From positions 42,089 through 106,088 of the forward strand of contig JASAMV010005135.1 of NCBI GenBank assembly GCA_030248065.1: DNA of 64,000 bases, read 5' to 3'. Below the pieces are notes generated by a model. The model saw only the letters and a program-made list of their open reading frames with translations. It ran no database searches and had not been told where the DNA came from. Below, piece after piece: positions 50,401 to 60,447 of the stretch. Position numbers and translations under genes: made by a program. The stretch comes from Rhynchonema sp. JSB1_4. Lineage: Eukaryota > Nematoda > Chromadorea > Monhysterida > Xyalidae. Each line of letters starts with the position of its first letter. Positions within the stretch are counted from its first letter, which is position 1.

Positions 50401-51683
50401 ACGCGCCGACACACGCCGCCGAGCGCACGCTGAAATACATGCAGGGCGTTGCAGCGCGAAAATACGTGGTGAACGAACGCTGGATGCAGGAGTGTGTCCG
50501 ACAGAACAGGATTGTTGATGAGGTTGATTTGATACAAGTCCTTGCCCCTCACCGGACTTGACATGGGTCAGCTTGCCAATTCAGGATGAGTTCGAGATCA
50601 CTGACGATCTGTGCACCGCTGATGATCGTGATTACAATGCGGTCAGACGATCGAGGCTCGGCACCACCGGTCTCTTTGATGGCATGCAGTTTGTGCTTGT
50701 GCACGACCTGCCTGAACAGATGGGCATTGGAAGGGGTGCGTCTGGGCTTGATTCGATTATGCTGGCGTAATAAATGATTGCCAGACGTTGCGACGTGATA
50801 AGAGCCTTGAAATTTAAAGCTTTGAGCGTGTCGTTGCGTGCCGGTGGGTGGAGAAAATGTTTGGCTGCTGGCGTAAATTTTTAAAGTATTCGCTGAACCA
50901 ATTGTTTTCATCATTGCCTTCTTAGATTTTAAAATTGAGCACAAACCAAAAACAAACTGCGAAACCTGACTTTTGCTTGGTCATTTATCGTGAGCGAATG
51001 CCCCCGAGGCCAAATGCTAGTGCATCTAATTTGTGATTTAGATGACACAATAGGATTGTGCTTTTGGCAGACCCTGCACCTTACCATACGACCAATTTGC
51101 AGCCGTGCTGTCAGCGATGATCGAACAACAGGGTGGTCAGGTGTTGAACTCGGTGGCGGAAAATGCCGATTCGGAGCGAATATTGTTGACGCCGATGAAT
51201 TGGCGACAGGAGGGGGTGTCGCAGTGGACGAGACGACTGAGACGTTGGTCAATTTTTGCATGTGCATCTGCCGACTTCATTTCATTGGTCACACATCTGG
51301 TCCTACCTATTGTGTCCTGTGTTGCACCACGTTTGATGTGGCGATTTATCGTTATTTTTAAGGTTTTCCAAAATAAAATGCATGCGTGCGGCATAGTTAA
51401 CCTTAGTGACTGTACATAAACCTGACTGAACATGTTCGGTCAAAATGGAGATTTGTGACGGAATTACCGGTCAGTGGTAGGGTTTTTCACCACAGGGTCG
51501 ACTGGACTCCTCGACAGGCATGGTATAAACAGATGTGAATTCCGCTTGCTGATTCCAGATCTGCTGCGCGACCATCCGAATCTACAAATCGTTCATCCCG
51601 AATACGTTCTGAATTCGATCACCGCCTATCGTGTGTTGCCAATCGAGGAATGGCTGGAGAATGGCACCATTGGAGTCATTTAA
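44433..51683 (+). CDS. brc-1: BRCA1 homologue: RING finger plus tandem BRCT
   Basis: Probable E3 ubiquitin ligase subunit in DNA double-strand-break repair, normally acting with BARD1. Exons: 44433-44573, 45491-45585, 45695-45757, 45870-45969, 46124-46231, 46356-46527, 46601-46665, 46734-46839, 46910-46991, 47148-47418, 47524-47686, 47856-48026, 48086-48199, 48284-48409, 48713-48874, 49107-49193, 49259-49354, 49441-49594, 49686-49765, 49821-49961, 50056-50111, 50183-50279, 50398-50522, 50585-50735, 51103 to about 51210, 51559-51683; about 1,050 residues. RING (about 77-115): CSVC, then CGGNHLMCSEC, then CPCC, followed by KFLKIIQCHNGFLDS as in BRCA1. The third exon needs a GC donor at 45758. 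The middle is acidic and Ser/Thr-rich without a known domain. BRCT1: ERTLKYMQGVAARKYVVNER; BRCT2: GLFDGMQFVLVHDLP to LQIVHPEYVLNSI. The last junction is not resolved. C. elegans BRC-1 is about 600 residues. Confidence 0.88.
44849..45330. repeat. Foldback repeat in intron 1 of the BRCA1-like gene
   Basis: TGTATAGGCAATCCATCGGC and CTCATGG on the left pair with CCATGAGCTGGCGGATTGCC and TATACA on the right. An inner pair, AACTACGCCAACACGAGCCC with GATTTCG, is matched by its complement at 45205-45235. The arms are about 200 bp. Confidence 0.75.
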
Positions 51684-52520
51684 GTGTCTACATCGCTGCC
51701 ACATCTACATATCTATTCGTTGATTGAATCGAATTTCGTCTTTTTTTGCACGCTTCTACTGAAAATGTTTGTTTCGTGTTTTGTTTCGGAATCAAATCGT
51801 GTCGCAATCTGAACAGATAGTGTTTATGGAATTCCATTTTTAGACGTGTCGATGGTTGATTTGTTACCAAAACTGTGGAACTAGAAGGAATGGTAGTCTT
51901 TTTTCTGGTATGCGTGTTATTTTCGTCTTCGCTCAGCAGCGATTCACCACTGCACTTGCCTTTTTTACTTTGCGGGTGGTTTGTACCTTTTATGCATTCA
52001 TTTTTTTGGCTGCAGTCATTTATCGGTGATTTATAATCTCGTAGTTAAGCATTTTTGTGACATTTCTGTTTCGAATTTAACCCATGCTGGTCTGCCTTGT
52101 CCGATCAGTAACGTGTCTTGTTGAAGTGCAGTATTTTCTTGCAGAATACATACCTACCACGTGTCCAAAAAATATGTCGCTGCATTTTATCAACTTTGTT
52201 GTTCATGTATCTTGGGATCATTGTATGATTCATCCGCAGTTATTCACATTACCATTTAAATCTGTAAAAACCAGTGAGCTCAGTATATCTACCAAAAACA
52301 CTGTGGCGCAATTCTAAATCAAAAGAGGTATAAAAGTTTTTGATCGTTCTCACCATGATGCTCTTCTGGTTCATAATTGGGTGCCCATATGAATTGCCTT
52401 CGGGTTTCACTTCCCGAATTATCTCTGATGTTTTGAACAGTTATTTATTCTACTCTGCAGTTGTCGTTTAACCCTATTCAGCAACTGATCGAATGCAAAT
52501 CATTTTCGTAACGCAACTTG
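51684..52520. other. 3' UTR of the BRCA1-like gene and intergenic space
   Basis: A T-rich sequence with no recognisable gene or repeat. The small-protein gene pair starts at 52521. Confidence 0.4.
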
Positions 52521-52827
52521 ATGAGCGCTGAAGTGCCCAGGTATTTTCTTCTGTTGGCAAGTTATCAAAGATCGGTTTCTTGTTTTCATTTGATGTTTCC
52601 AGACAATTGCTGACGTTGCTGGTCAAGTACGGTGTGCCTGGCTGTGTTGCCTTTGGTCTGTATCGATTCTACAATCGTCAGTGGCCGTTCGAGGACAAAT
52701 TTGTGGTCAGCTTTATTATTTTGCAGCGATATCATGATAAAATAAAATTTTGCTTATTCAGGAACCTGACGAGAGTTCCAACGCCGCGCGCGCCTATAAC
52801 GCATTATATAGGAGGGGCGAATCTTGA
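52521..52827 (+). CDS. 61-residue single-pass membrane protein (small protein A)
   Basis: Three exons, 52521-52540, 52603-52702 and 52762-52827, join in phase. The start ATG AGC GCT GAA splits an Arg codon at the first junction (MSAEVPRQLL). One hydrophobic segment, LLTLLVKYGVPGCVAFGLYR, is followed by FYNRQWPFEDKFEPDE and a polar end (AYNALYRRGES). The size and layout resemble small subunits or assembly factors of the mitochondrial respiratory chain, but I do not recognise the family. The next gene starts 103 bp downstream on the same strand and encodes a protein with a similar layout. Confidence 0.7.
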
Positions 52828-52930
52828 GGTCGGTTTGAAAAGTAGTTGATGGTATTCTGGCCGTCTTCATCAGCTGAAGTGTAAAAATTTTAGAACTCTA
52901 AATAACACTAACCATTCGCTATTGTGCACC

Positions 52931-53252
52931 ATGTCAATCGTGTACGTGATGATGCCACCAATTGTGCTCACGGTCGGCTATGTGCTGTACGCGTACAAAA
53001 TTTGGCCGTTTGACAAGCGCGAGATTGACTTTGTTAGTATCACTTTCGTGTCATAACTAGAGAAACCGTGCGCCGCTTTCAAACTTGTGTTCCTTTCTCA
53101 GGATCGCGGTCGTTATTTAGACCCGAGTAACGTCTATCGGCAAATTTATGACGATTCTGTAAGCTTGTGGTTGTTTTTTTTGCTTGTCTCACATTTCAAC
53201 TTTTGTTCAATCCAAACTTTATTTTCAGGCTAATAAACCGAAGAAGTCTTGA
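52931..53252 (+). CDS. 60-residue single-pass membrane protein (small protein B)
   Basis: Exons 52931-53032, 53102-53158 and 53229-53252 join in phase and end KPKKS-stop. MSIVYVMMPPIVLTVGYVLY is a single hydrophobic segment near the N-terminus, followed by AYKIWPFDKREID and RYLDPSNVYRQIYDD. Like small protein A it has a WPF motif right after the membrane segment. AAATTTTAG upstream of the ATG could serve as a splice (trans-splice) acceptor. The 103-bp gap to gene A is in the range of nematode operon spacing. Function unknown; mitochondrial inner membrane is a reasonable guess because an NDUFA1-like gene follows. Confidence 0.7.
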
Positions 53253-54393
53253 CCGTAGGTGGCATATCGCTCACCACCATACCAGTTGATTACATTTTGA
53301 CTGGCTGCGCGGATCAATGCGAATTCTGTACATGATAATTTCTCAGACAACCTTCTGGTGTGTAGATGCTATTCGTGTTAATTTCATAGTTTTTGTGCCT
53401 AATAAATTTTGTGAATAAATTAATTACAACCATAGGTTAAATGGTGTCTGTTCTTGGTGTACACATTGGGCCGGTTATCTTAGTCCGGTTTTACGTATCT
53501 GTTCTTTCCATTATTGTGTGCTCCTTGTCACCCAGTGCACGCGCCCAGCCCGAGCATCATCTTGGTGCGGTATTATGTCCGCGATGTTTCACACTTATTG
53601 ACGCTTTGCTGGTTTTGTCGTGTGACCGCTTTTGTTTGGGTTCATCTTTGTGTTGTATATAATTTTGTGCGGTTTCTCAATTTTATGTGCTTTCTTTCGT
53701 GTTTCAGGTCAAAAACCAGACCCAGTGCTACTTTTTCTGATCCGCAGCTCTTTCAACTTCGGGTCTTCTTTTCGCCCAGGCTTGTCGTTGGGCCACTTTT
53801 GGGCTGCGAGCAACAACGACCTCAACAGACGACAACAGCCACTCACCAAGAGTGCGCTTGATCCGTCGAAGTTGGTCGGACTGGTTTCGAACTTGTTCAA
53901 AAAATTATTTTGTTTCCATCGCCGCGACAACAAGATTGAGAACGTTTCGTGTGACAGAGTCCCAACAAGAAATTAGCCAGTTTTGTCCACAAATGAAGCG
54001 AAATTCTGTCACTGATGAAGTAGTGATAAAACGGGCTTATAGTTTTGTCAAATACATGAGCCCCAAATGAGCGCGAGAAACAATACAGTATATGTAATTT
54101 AACGACTTGATTTGACACCATGATTTGACGACATTACTATAAGCCGTTAACGAAACGTGTCTCCAAGTTCTGAGTACTTGACCCAAGAACATTTGTTGCA
54201 AGTGTCCATTTTTTCTGCAACTCCAGCATAGTCCACTGATTGAGTCAGCCAGGCCTGGCTAATGTTCAGCGTTGGATCACTGATCAGTGGGTGTGGCAGC
54301 TTGGACTTGATATGGTTGATGTGTGTGACACAATTCACCAGAATAAGTGAAGCAAAAGAAAACAATGCTCCTGAAAACGTTGCACTTTTCAGC
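53253..54393. other. Interval between small protein B and the NDUFA1-like gene
   Basis: A frame at about 53709-53976 after a TTTCAG acceptor (reading LIRSSFNFGSSFRPGLSLGH) could be part of an exon, but no partner exon or family is recognised. The rest shows nothing. Confidence 0.35.
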
Positions 54394-54974
54394 ATGTGGT
54401 GGTTGGCTTTGCCGTCGATGGCACTGACTGGCCTCTTTGGCTCATTCGCCTATTGGGGACCGGGACCGTTCAATTATTTGGATAATTATAGGGTCAGTGA
54501 TTTATGAATGAAACATTGGTCGCACTTTTTTCGTTTCTTGGTTCACTTATTTATTTTTGTCTGACATTTGTTGTTATTTATTCAGTGGGATCGACGCGAA
54601 TACGGCAGCATTTGGACGCAGTATTTGTGGAAACGCGACGAAAGTCTGACGGGAAATATTTACATTGTGAACGTGAGTTTAGCTAGGCTGACTGAAAATT
54701 TTTTCGCGGCAATTATTAATTTGCAATTTGGTGTGCTATTTCATTCGCGGAACTGTACTTCGTGCTCGTGGTACATGCATAAGCTGTACGTAGTTCGGGA
54801 TTGCACAGAAAGGCTGCTCTTGGTTCCAGCCCAATCATGTGTGAAGTTGCAATGTTCCTGATTGTAATTACCACTTAGAAAGTACCAGGTTTCGCATATG
54901 CTGGCAAGCCCTATTGTAGTCCACGACACGAATTACAAATGTTTCAGAGTCTCGACTCCGTACCGGACGAATGA
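54394..54974 (+). CDS. NDUFA1-like (MWFE) subunit of mitochondrial complex I
   Basis: A single-pass accessory subunit of NADH:ubiquinone oxidoreductase in the inner mitochondrial membrane. Exons 54394-54492, 54586-54672 and 54948-54974 give exactly 70 residues, the usual length of NDUFA1. It begins MWWLALPSMALTGLFGSFAY (compare MWFEILP at the family N-terminus). It continues with WDRREYGSIWTQYLWKRDES (compare the family's W-x-x-x-x-RD region) and ends YIVNSLDSVPDE. The identification rests on length, the Met-Trp start, the membrane segment and the WKRD motif; overall identity is modest. TTTTCAG lies two bases before the ATG, a likely trans-splice acceptor. Confidence 0.75.
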
Positions 54975-55583
54975 TCCTGCCGCATAACCCAGTCCTGCCG
55001 AACATATGTACAGACCTATAAACGATGTAGATTTCTCTGTCACTAAGTCATCTTATGAAGCGTAGAGACTGTCATGCAGCACGTTTGTGTTTTGAATTTG
55101 CTCACGAGATTACAATGGGTCGGAAACTAGAGGTCGTCAGTGACTAAATTGTATTCCTACAATGCTGTAATCTTTTGGTCTTCGCCAATGATCTACGTAT
55201 TTGTATGACAGCAGTGTTTTCAGTGATTTGAATAAAGGAATCACCTGAAAGAAAACAAGTGGTCCGCATTTTTTTGGCAATTTCCCAGCCTCACGGCCTT
55301 TGTGGAACGAAGACACGATAATGGTCACAACAACAAGAATTTTGTTTATCGCAACTTTTGGGCAATCTATTTGAGCCATTTTTTCAATTCTAAAGTTCAA
55401 ATGATGGTTCATCCGAGTGACTTGTGTGGTGAAAAGCCAGCGTCAGTTGTTACTCATTAATCACCACCAAACCACCGGGGGCACCTTGACCCTGGGTTGA
55501 ACTTTTGTTTTGTCGCCCAAAAACTCTCGCTGGCAGAATCAAGCTTCGTGATTTTAAAACTGTGTTCCTGCATTGAGACAAAA
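54975..55583. other. Intergenic space before the BPI-like gene
   Basis: No gene, RNA or repeat recognised. Confidence 0.4.
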
Positions 55584-58369
55584 ATGACAGAAAACCCACT
55601 AAAATTCTGTGTGGCGGCGATCATACTGATCGGCCTGTTTCCATCAAATGTGCAGGCGAATCGCGTCTACTTGGAGATATTCGATAAAGGCCTCGACCTG
55701 ATGATTGAAAATTGGCGCACCTGGGCACGTCGGCAATGGCATGGGAGACGGCAGTTGAACGTTGGTCATTTTGGGCTTGGTTCCACGTTTTTGCCGTTTA
55801 GGCGATGCGTATCTATACTACTAAAACAGGAAGACGTAATGTGTGTTTGTATGTATGTGTGTTTGTGGCCCCCTCCCTCGGAAGGGCGGACGGGTCAATT
55901 CACGGAGCTTGGTTTGCTAACGGTCTCCGGGGGGGGGGGGAGCGCCCCGCGCCGCCGCCCCCCCCCCCCCTTTGCAACAGTCCCACACAATCATCGGTCC
56001 ACCAATGGCAAAAATGATCAAGTCCGCGCGCAGGCCTACAACACGTCGATTGCGACTCAAATCAACACTCAAATCTACATGGACAGTGGACGTATGGAGC
56101 GCATAAAAGTGCATGACGTTCGATTGGGTTACGGTAGCGAGACTGGGTTGCCGTATATCAGTGTCGAAGGCATCCATGCTCGATATACAGCCTTGTGGGG
56201 ATACGAGGGACTGCTGTTTAGTGATAATGGAACCGTCCAGACCACGGTACGTGGATGGATTTGCATTGTTGCCATTTTCATGACTAATGCACTTGACGGT
56301 GTGTAAGCATATTTTTTATAATTTTTTGTTCACAAAGGATTTTGGAATGTAGCGCTCACCGTTATTGCATTTGACCGTGTCAAAAGTCGATGAAATCCTA
56401 TCAGATCCTGAAAAATGCGTGATGTGACAATAGCTAACATACCTGTAACTGAAATCCATACTTCCCCACCTTTAGATCAACAGCGGTAATGTCACGTTGT
56501 GGTACGTGCGACCAACACAGGTCAACGGATACCCCTACATTCGTGACCGACTGAATTGCACTCCGAGTTTGGACGCGAAGGATGTCAAATTGAAGATTCG
56601 CGGTCGACAACGACATTTGTGGGTGTACGATGGCATGGAAAGGTGGTCATTTGGTGATGTTTCAGGACGACAGGCAAAAAACACATGTCACATATGAACA
56701 GATTTATCCGGCCTGCCATAGTGCGGCATCACACCCGGGAGCTGCTGTGTGCCGAGACGGTCAGCATGTTGAACGACTACTTGATGGTTGGACTGGCGCA
56801 ATAGTGTAAATATTTTAATCAAAAGAGGCGACTAGAAATTTCTGCAATTCTGTCCGTCAACTTTCAGGCGCACATACCGAAACTGCAACTGGTCACCGAA
56901 GTTGCGTCACAAACCTATCTGGATTTGGGACTGAGCAGAACCCCGGTCACAACGAATCAGCAGAGTGTTCGATTGGCATCTGAGGGGATTGTGTATATGA
57001 ACAACGAACCGAAATCGTTGTCGACCAATAATATGAGTGAGTTTTGAAACATCGCCATTAAGTGACACAAAGCGCAAAGCCGGTCCGGTCCGAATCTGCA
57101 CAAGTCAGGAGACCTCGTGCATAGAGGGCATGTCCTCGTGGAGGGCATTTCGACTCCGTTTCATGGATAACACCAGATTCCGCAAGCGTAACAGGTTTGT
57201 CCAGTGGGACACCACACAAACGTTTACACTGGTCTCAAGATAAATTTCAAAACGTTTACACGAAACATCAACTGACCAATCAAGCAGGACCAACAAACAG
57301 CAAGTCTGATTGCCAATGGCCAATTAGAATTTCACCTTGCAGCCGCTTTGTTCCATCCGCCACAATTGTCGAGTGCCACTTTCCGTCTCAGCTACCATCA
57401 GTCAGTATTCATTGACGTTGTGCTTGTGCTGCTGCAGACCGAGCGTTTCAATTATGTCGTGTCGGCCGAGAGTGAACCTCAGTAGGTGTTTGCCTTAATG
57501 CTTGGGTTTCCAAGCTGACACTGAACCTAAAAGTGCCTGAATTTTTGCAGCATTGCGCACCACCTGGCGACCAGTTGCACGGATGACCAATGTCTGGGCA
57601 ATGCCATACCAACACTGGGGGCGCAGTACCCGAACTCATCGGTGGAGTTGTGGATTGCGGCCACTAATGAACCACATGTAAGAGCTAGTTCAGGTATATT
57701 TGACAGAAAACGCTGGGAAATGTAGTACGAGAGCACGGTGTTGAAGCGTAGTTGTTGTTGTTCTGTATTCTGAACTCATCACATATACTCGTCATTGCGA
57801 ATTCACAAATATAAAACTGACACCAAAATTTGTCAATTTCATCTCCAATCACTAATTATTTCTATGAAACATCACAGATAAAACTGTCCCCATCGGGCGT
57901 GCGTCTGGCGGTTGAGTGCACGGCCGATCTGCACATTCGTCTGCCATCACAACGATCCAAATACGTCGCCAGCTGGGCGTTGATATTGAGATACGAGTTC
58001 AGATTGAAGATTGATGTTGACAAATGGACGCTGGTTGTGGACGCGGACACGGCAAAGTCGTTGCAGGTTGCATCCCTGATTGCCCCAAAGCAAACGGAAT
58101 TTTTTATTCAAACTGAACTGGGAAAACGAAAACTTTCCATTCAGATGACCCTCAAACACGAGCAATACGGTCAGCATTATCGTGATCGATTTTCGAGTCT
58201 CGAAATCAGTCACTTTATCCAAGGACTGGGCGAATTCCTGAGAAAGAAGCTAATCACCGAAACGAGATTCGTGTTGCCTGAATCGATTAAATTCTGGAAT
58301 GCCACAACGCGTGCTGACGTGCGCCCACATGTGGTACATGAAACAAATTGGGTGCATCTGTTTGTGTGA
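55584..58369 (+). CDS. Secreted BPI/LBP/CETP-family lipid-binding protein
   Basis: Exons 55584-55760, 56034-56246, 56476-56642, 56702-56786, 56868-57036, 57343-57481, 57551-57677 and 57878-58369 agree in phase and give 522 residues, close to the usual 450-500 of the family. The signal peptide is KFCVAAIILIGLFPSNVQA. The mature start VYLEIFDKGLDLMIENW matches the BPI-domain opening (tube-shaped lipid pocket, KGLDY-like). The two Cys expected in the N-terminal domain can be read in RDRLNCTPSL and RELLCAETVSM. The second barrel contains CTDDQCLGNAIPTLGAQYP and ends with IKLSPSGVRLAVECTADLHI and a long last exon. Nematodes have several such proteins (for example NRF-5, involved in lipid transfer); which one this is I cannot say. 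Intron 1 carries a Helitron-like insertion that happens to stay open in the exon frame. Confidence 0.86.
55812..55990 (+). mobile_element. Helitron-like insertion, 5' terminus TCTATACTACTAAAA
   Basis: TCTATACTACTAAAACAGGA at 55812 resembles 5' ends of Helitron transposons and follows an A (A|TC context). GTGTGTTTGTATG-type sequence, a CGGACGGGTC block and G- and C-runs follow. The 3' end with hairpin and CTRR was not located, so the right border is approximate. Confidence 0.45.
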
Positions 58370-58679
58370 CTTTCATGTCGTGAAGTGTCAAGAATATTGC
58401 ACAGGGGATATTCTGTAAACCTTTATGCAGTACATTAGTTGTTGTTTGTCCTACCTATACTCTGACAATACTTTTGGGAGAAACTTTTCAAACGCGTTAC
58501 CTGATCCGTAAGGCGCACGCAGCTCGCGCAGCCACCTGAGTTTCGTAGCGTAAGGCCAGCGACCGACACAGGCGCAATCGGACATACTTTCGAAAATTTT
58601 CGAAATCGCTTCCTCCGCTCTGATTTTTTAATTTGCAAGCTGAGCGATTCCGACAGGTACTGAACGAGTGAATCATTAG

Positions 58680-58950
58680 CTTGCCGTTAAAGTTGTCGAA
58701 TGTCCACCTTCTCCGTCCAACATTCTCGAAACTTGTAGGTGAAGAGCTGTTGGAGACACTTGGCCCACATGGCGACGCTGTGGACTGGGTATAAACTTTT
58801 GTGGCGCCATGTCCGTCGACCATTCGCAAAAGTCGTCGAATGTCCGCCATCTTTGTCCAGCATTACCCACACTATTGTATCTCAGCACCATCTCAGTCCA
58901 CCATTTTCGAAACAGTTGTCGAATGTCCACCATCCCTGTCCACAACGATA
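58680..58950. repeat. Diverged tandem repeat, unit containing GTCGAATGTCCACC
   Basis: GTCGAATGTCC occurs at about 58695, 58834 and 58918, each followed by ACCWTC or GCCATC and then TGTCCA or CGTCCA and CATT-type sequence. CCACCATTTTCGAAAC and CAACATTCTCGAAAC are further unit fragments. It lies between the BPI-like gene and the phosphatase-like locus. Confidence 0.6.
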
Positions 58951-59563
58951 ATGTGCATTTTAATTTGAATTTCAAAGTTTGACCCACTCCCTCCACACGT
59001 TTATTTTTGATTTTTTCAAGTTACCGCGCTTGAAATTTCAGGGAATTCTGTGTCGGTCATGTGTCATTGTGTCGGTCGTTAGCCTTGTCCGTTTCGTAGC
59101 ATTTCGCAGTTCACAACATGCACTCCTATGTTGAGTGGCTGGCAGTCAGTGACTGACCGCTGCGGCTAACACACGCATAATGCGCTTTGGGGATCAGGCA
59201 ACGCTTTTGAAGTTTCTGCCAAGAGGATTGTCAGAGTATACACACCCTGTAATGTATATTACTTTCGTAGTTTTGATTTATAAGTCATGCTAGCACCGGA
59301 GAATGCCTAACAAGTCCCCTGAGATTTCAGGAAAAATAATTTCTCAATTAAGCCCCCATTACTGCACATGAGCATGTCGCTGAAAATGACCATACACCAT
59401 ACCCTTAAACGTCGCAAGAGGCCCATTTGATAAAAAGTAGACACACTCGCTTGGCCTACCTCATGTCTAAGTTGGTCACTCACTACGAACATTTTGTTCC
59501 CGACCGATTGTGACCAAAAAGACCAGCGAAAACTTTGAGTCACGGCGTGTCTGCTTTTTCTCA

Positions 59564-60226
59564 CACAGAACACCATCGTTCTGCCGCCCTTGATCAGCTC
59601 GTCTTCAACACGATCGGCCACGATGTCGAAATGGTTGATGTATTTGGGCACAGTCGACGTCATCGACTTTCACGTGTATCGTTTCGATCGCGTGTTGTTC
59701 GGCTAAAATTGCATGATCTATATCTTTGTGCGACATCGAAATTTTTGAAAAATATGCGGTTGCGAATATTATAGTTCGGTCTAGACTTTTTTGACAGTTT
59801 TCCACGAAACAACTTATTGATGCAGAACCATCCGCGCATCGAGTACTCGGCTTATGTGCAGTAATGTTGGTCCCGTTTCGCCCCACTTTCGCAGACAGAC
59901 CGAGGCGCCAGGGCTCGTCAGTGCGAACGCCTCTGTATTACTGTCCTCAGAGGGCGTACCGAGGAAACCCTGCGGTACGCATGTCGTCAAATCGTTTAGG
60001 TGTCCCTTGGGCAACTCCAGGTACAGAAATCCAGCGTTGTGCTCTCTGCTCCCACTGATATTCGACAGCAAAAATAATCGAAAATCGACAACAAGAGCGT
60101 GTGTGGCTTACATTCCGTTTCGAGCAACTGTTCGGCGTAATTCGACGCATCGACCAGCAACGTCACACCAAGTTCGTTCAGATTAGACAGTTTCATTCCG
60201 TCATATCGGGTCAAAAGCAGGTGCTC
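59564..60226 (-). pseudogene. Dual-specificity-phosphatase-like locus, probably degraded
   Basis: Two exon-like blocks, 60226-60112 and 59702-59564, fit the front half of a DUSP domain: LLLTRYDGMKLSNLNELGVT, LLVDASNYAEQLLETE, then AIETIHVKVDDVD and YINHFDIVADRVEDELIKGG, RTMVFC. A one-base frame break lies near 59650, between VKVDDVD and KYINHF. The catalytic loop HCxxGxSR should follow RTMV. Here it reads FC with VRKSRHAV after it if translated through, lacking the Gly and the His before Cys; if the GTGAG there is a donor, no exon with a proper loop is found downstream. A pseudogene or an inactive relative is likely. The intron contains an 85-codon open frame on the same strand that I do not recognise. 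Confidence 0.55.
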
Positions 60227-60447
60227 CTGCACTTGGTGAACCGAAGCAAACGATATTTTTTATCAGGGCCGTTTCAGTTTTTGTTCAAGCACGTTCAGGG
60301 GATTCAATATGTATTTTAACGCAGTTCAGAATAAAATGAATCAGTCACAACTATGTACGCATATGTATGTAGGATGATAAAGTGTAACGTGCGTAACTGC
60401 AAAAAAAATCGGCAGGTTTTTGACCGATACGGATCTACAGTATGTAC

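Noticed and set aside
44433..51683. 53BP1 (hsr-9)-type identity for the BRCT gene
   Set aside because: The ERTLKYxxGVA spacing and the N-terminal RING followed by KFLKIIQ match BRCA1; no Tudor region was seen.
58498..58625. Possible minus-strand exon (SDFENFRKYVRLRLCRSLAL)
   Set aside because: It has an acceptor- and donor-like frame, but there is no partner exon and no family I can name with confidence.
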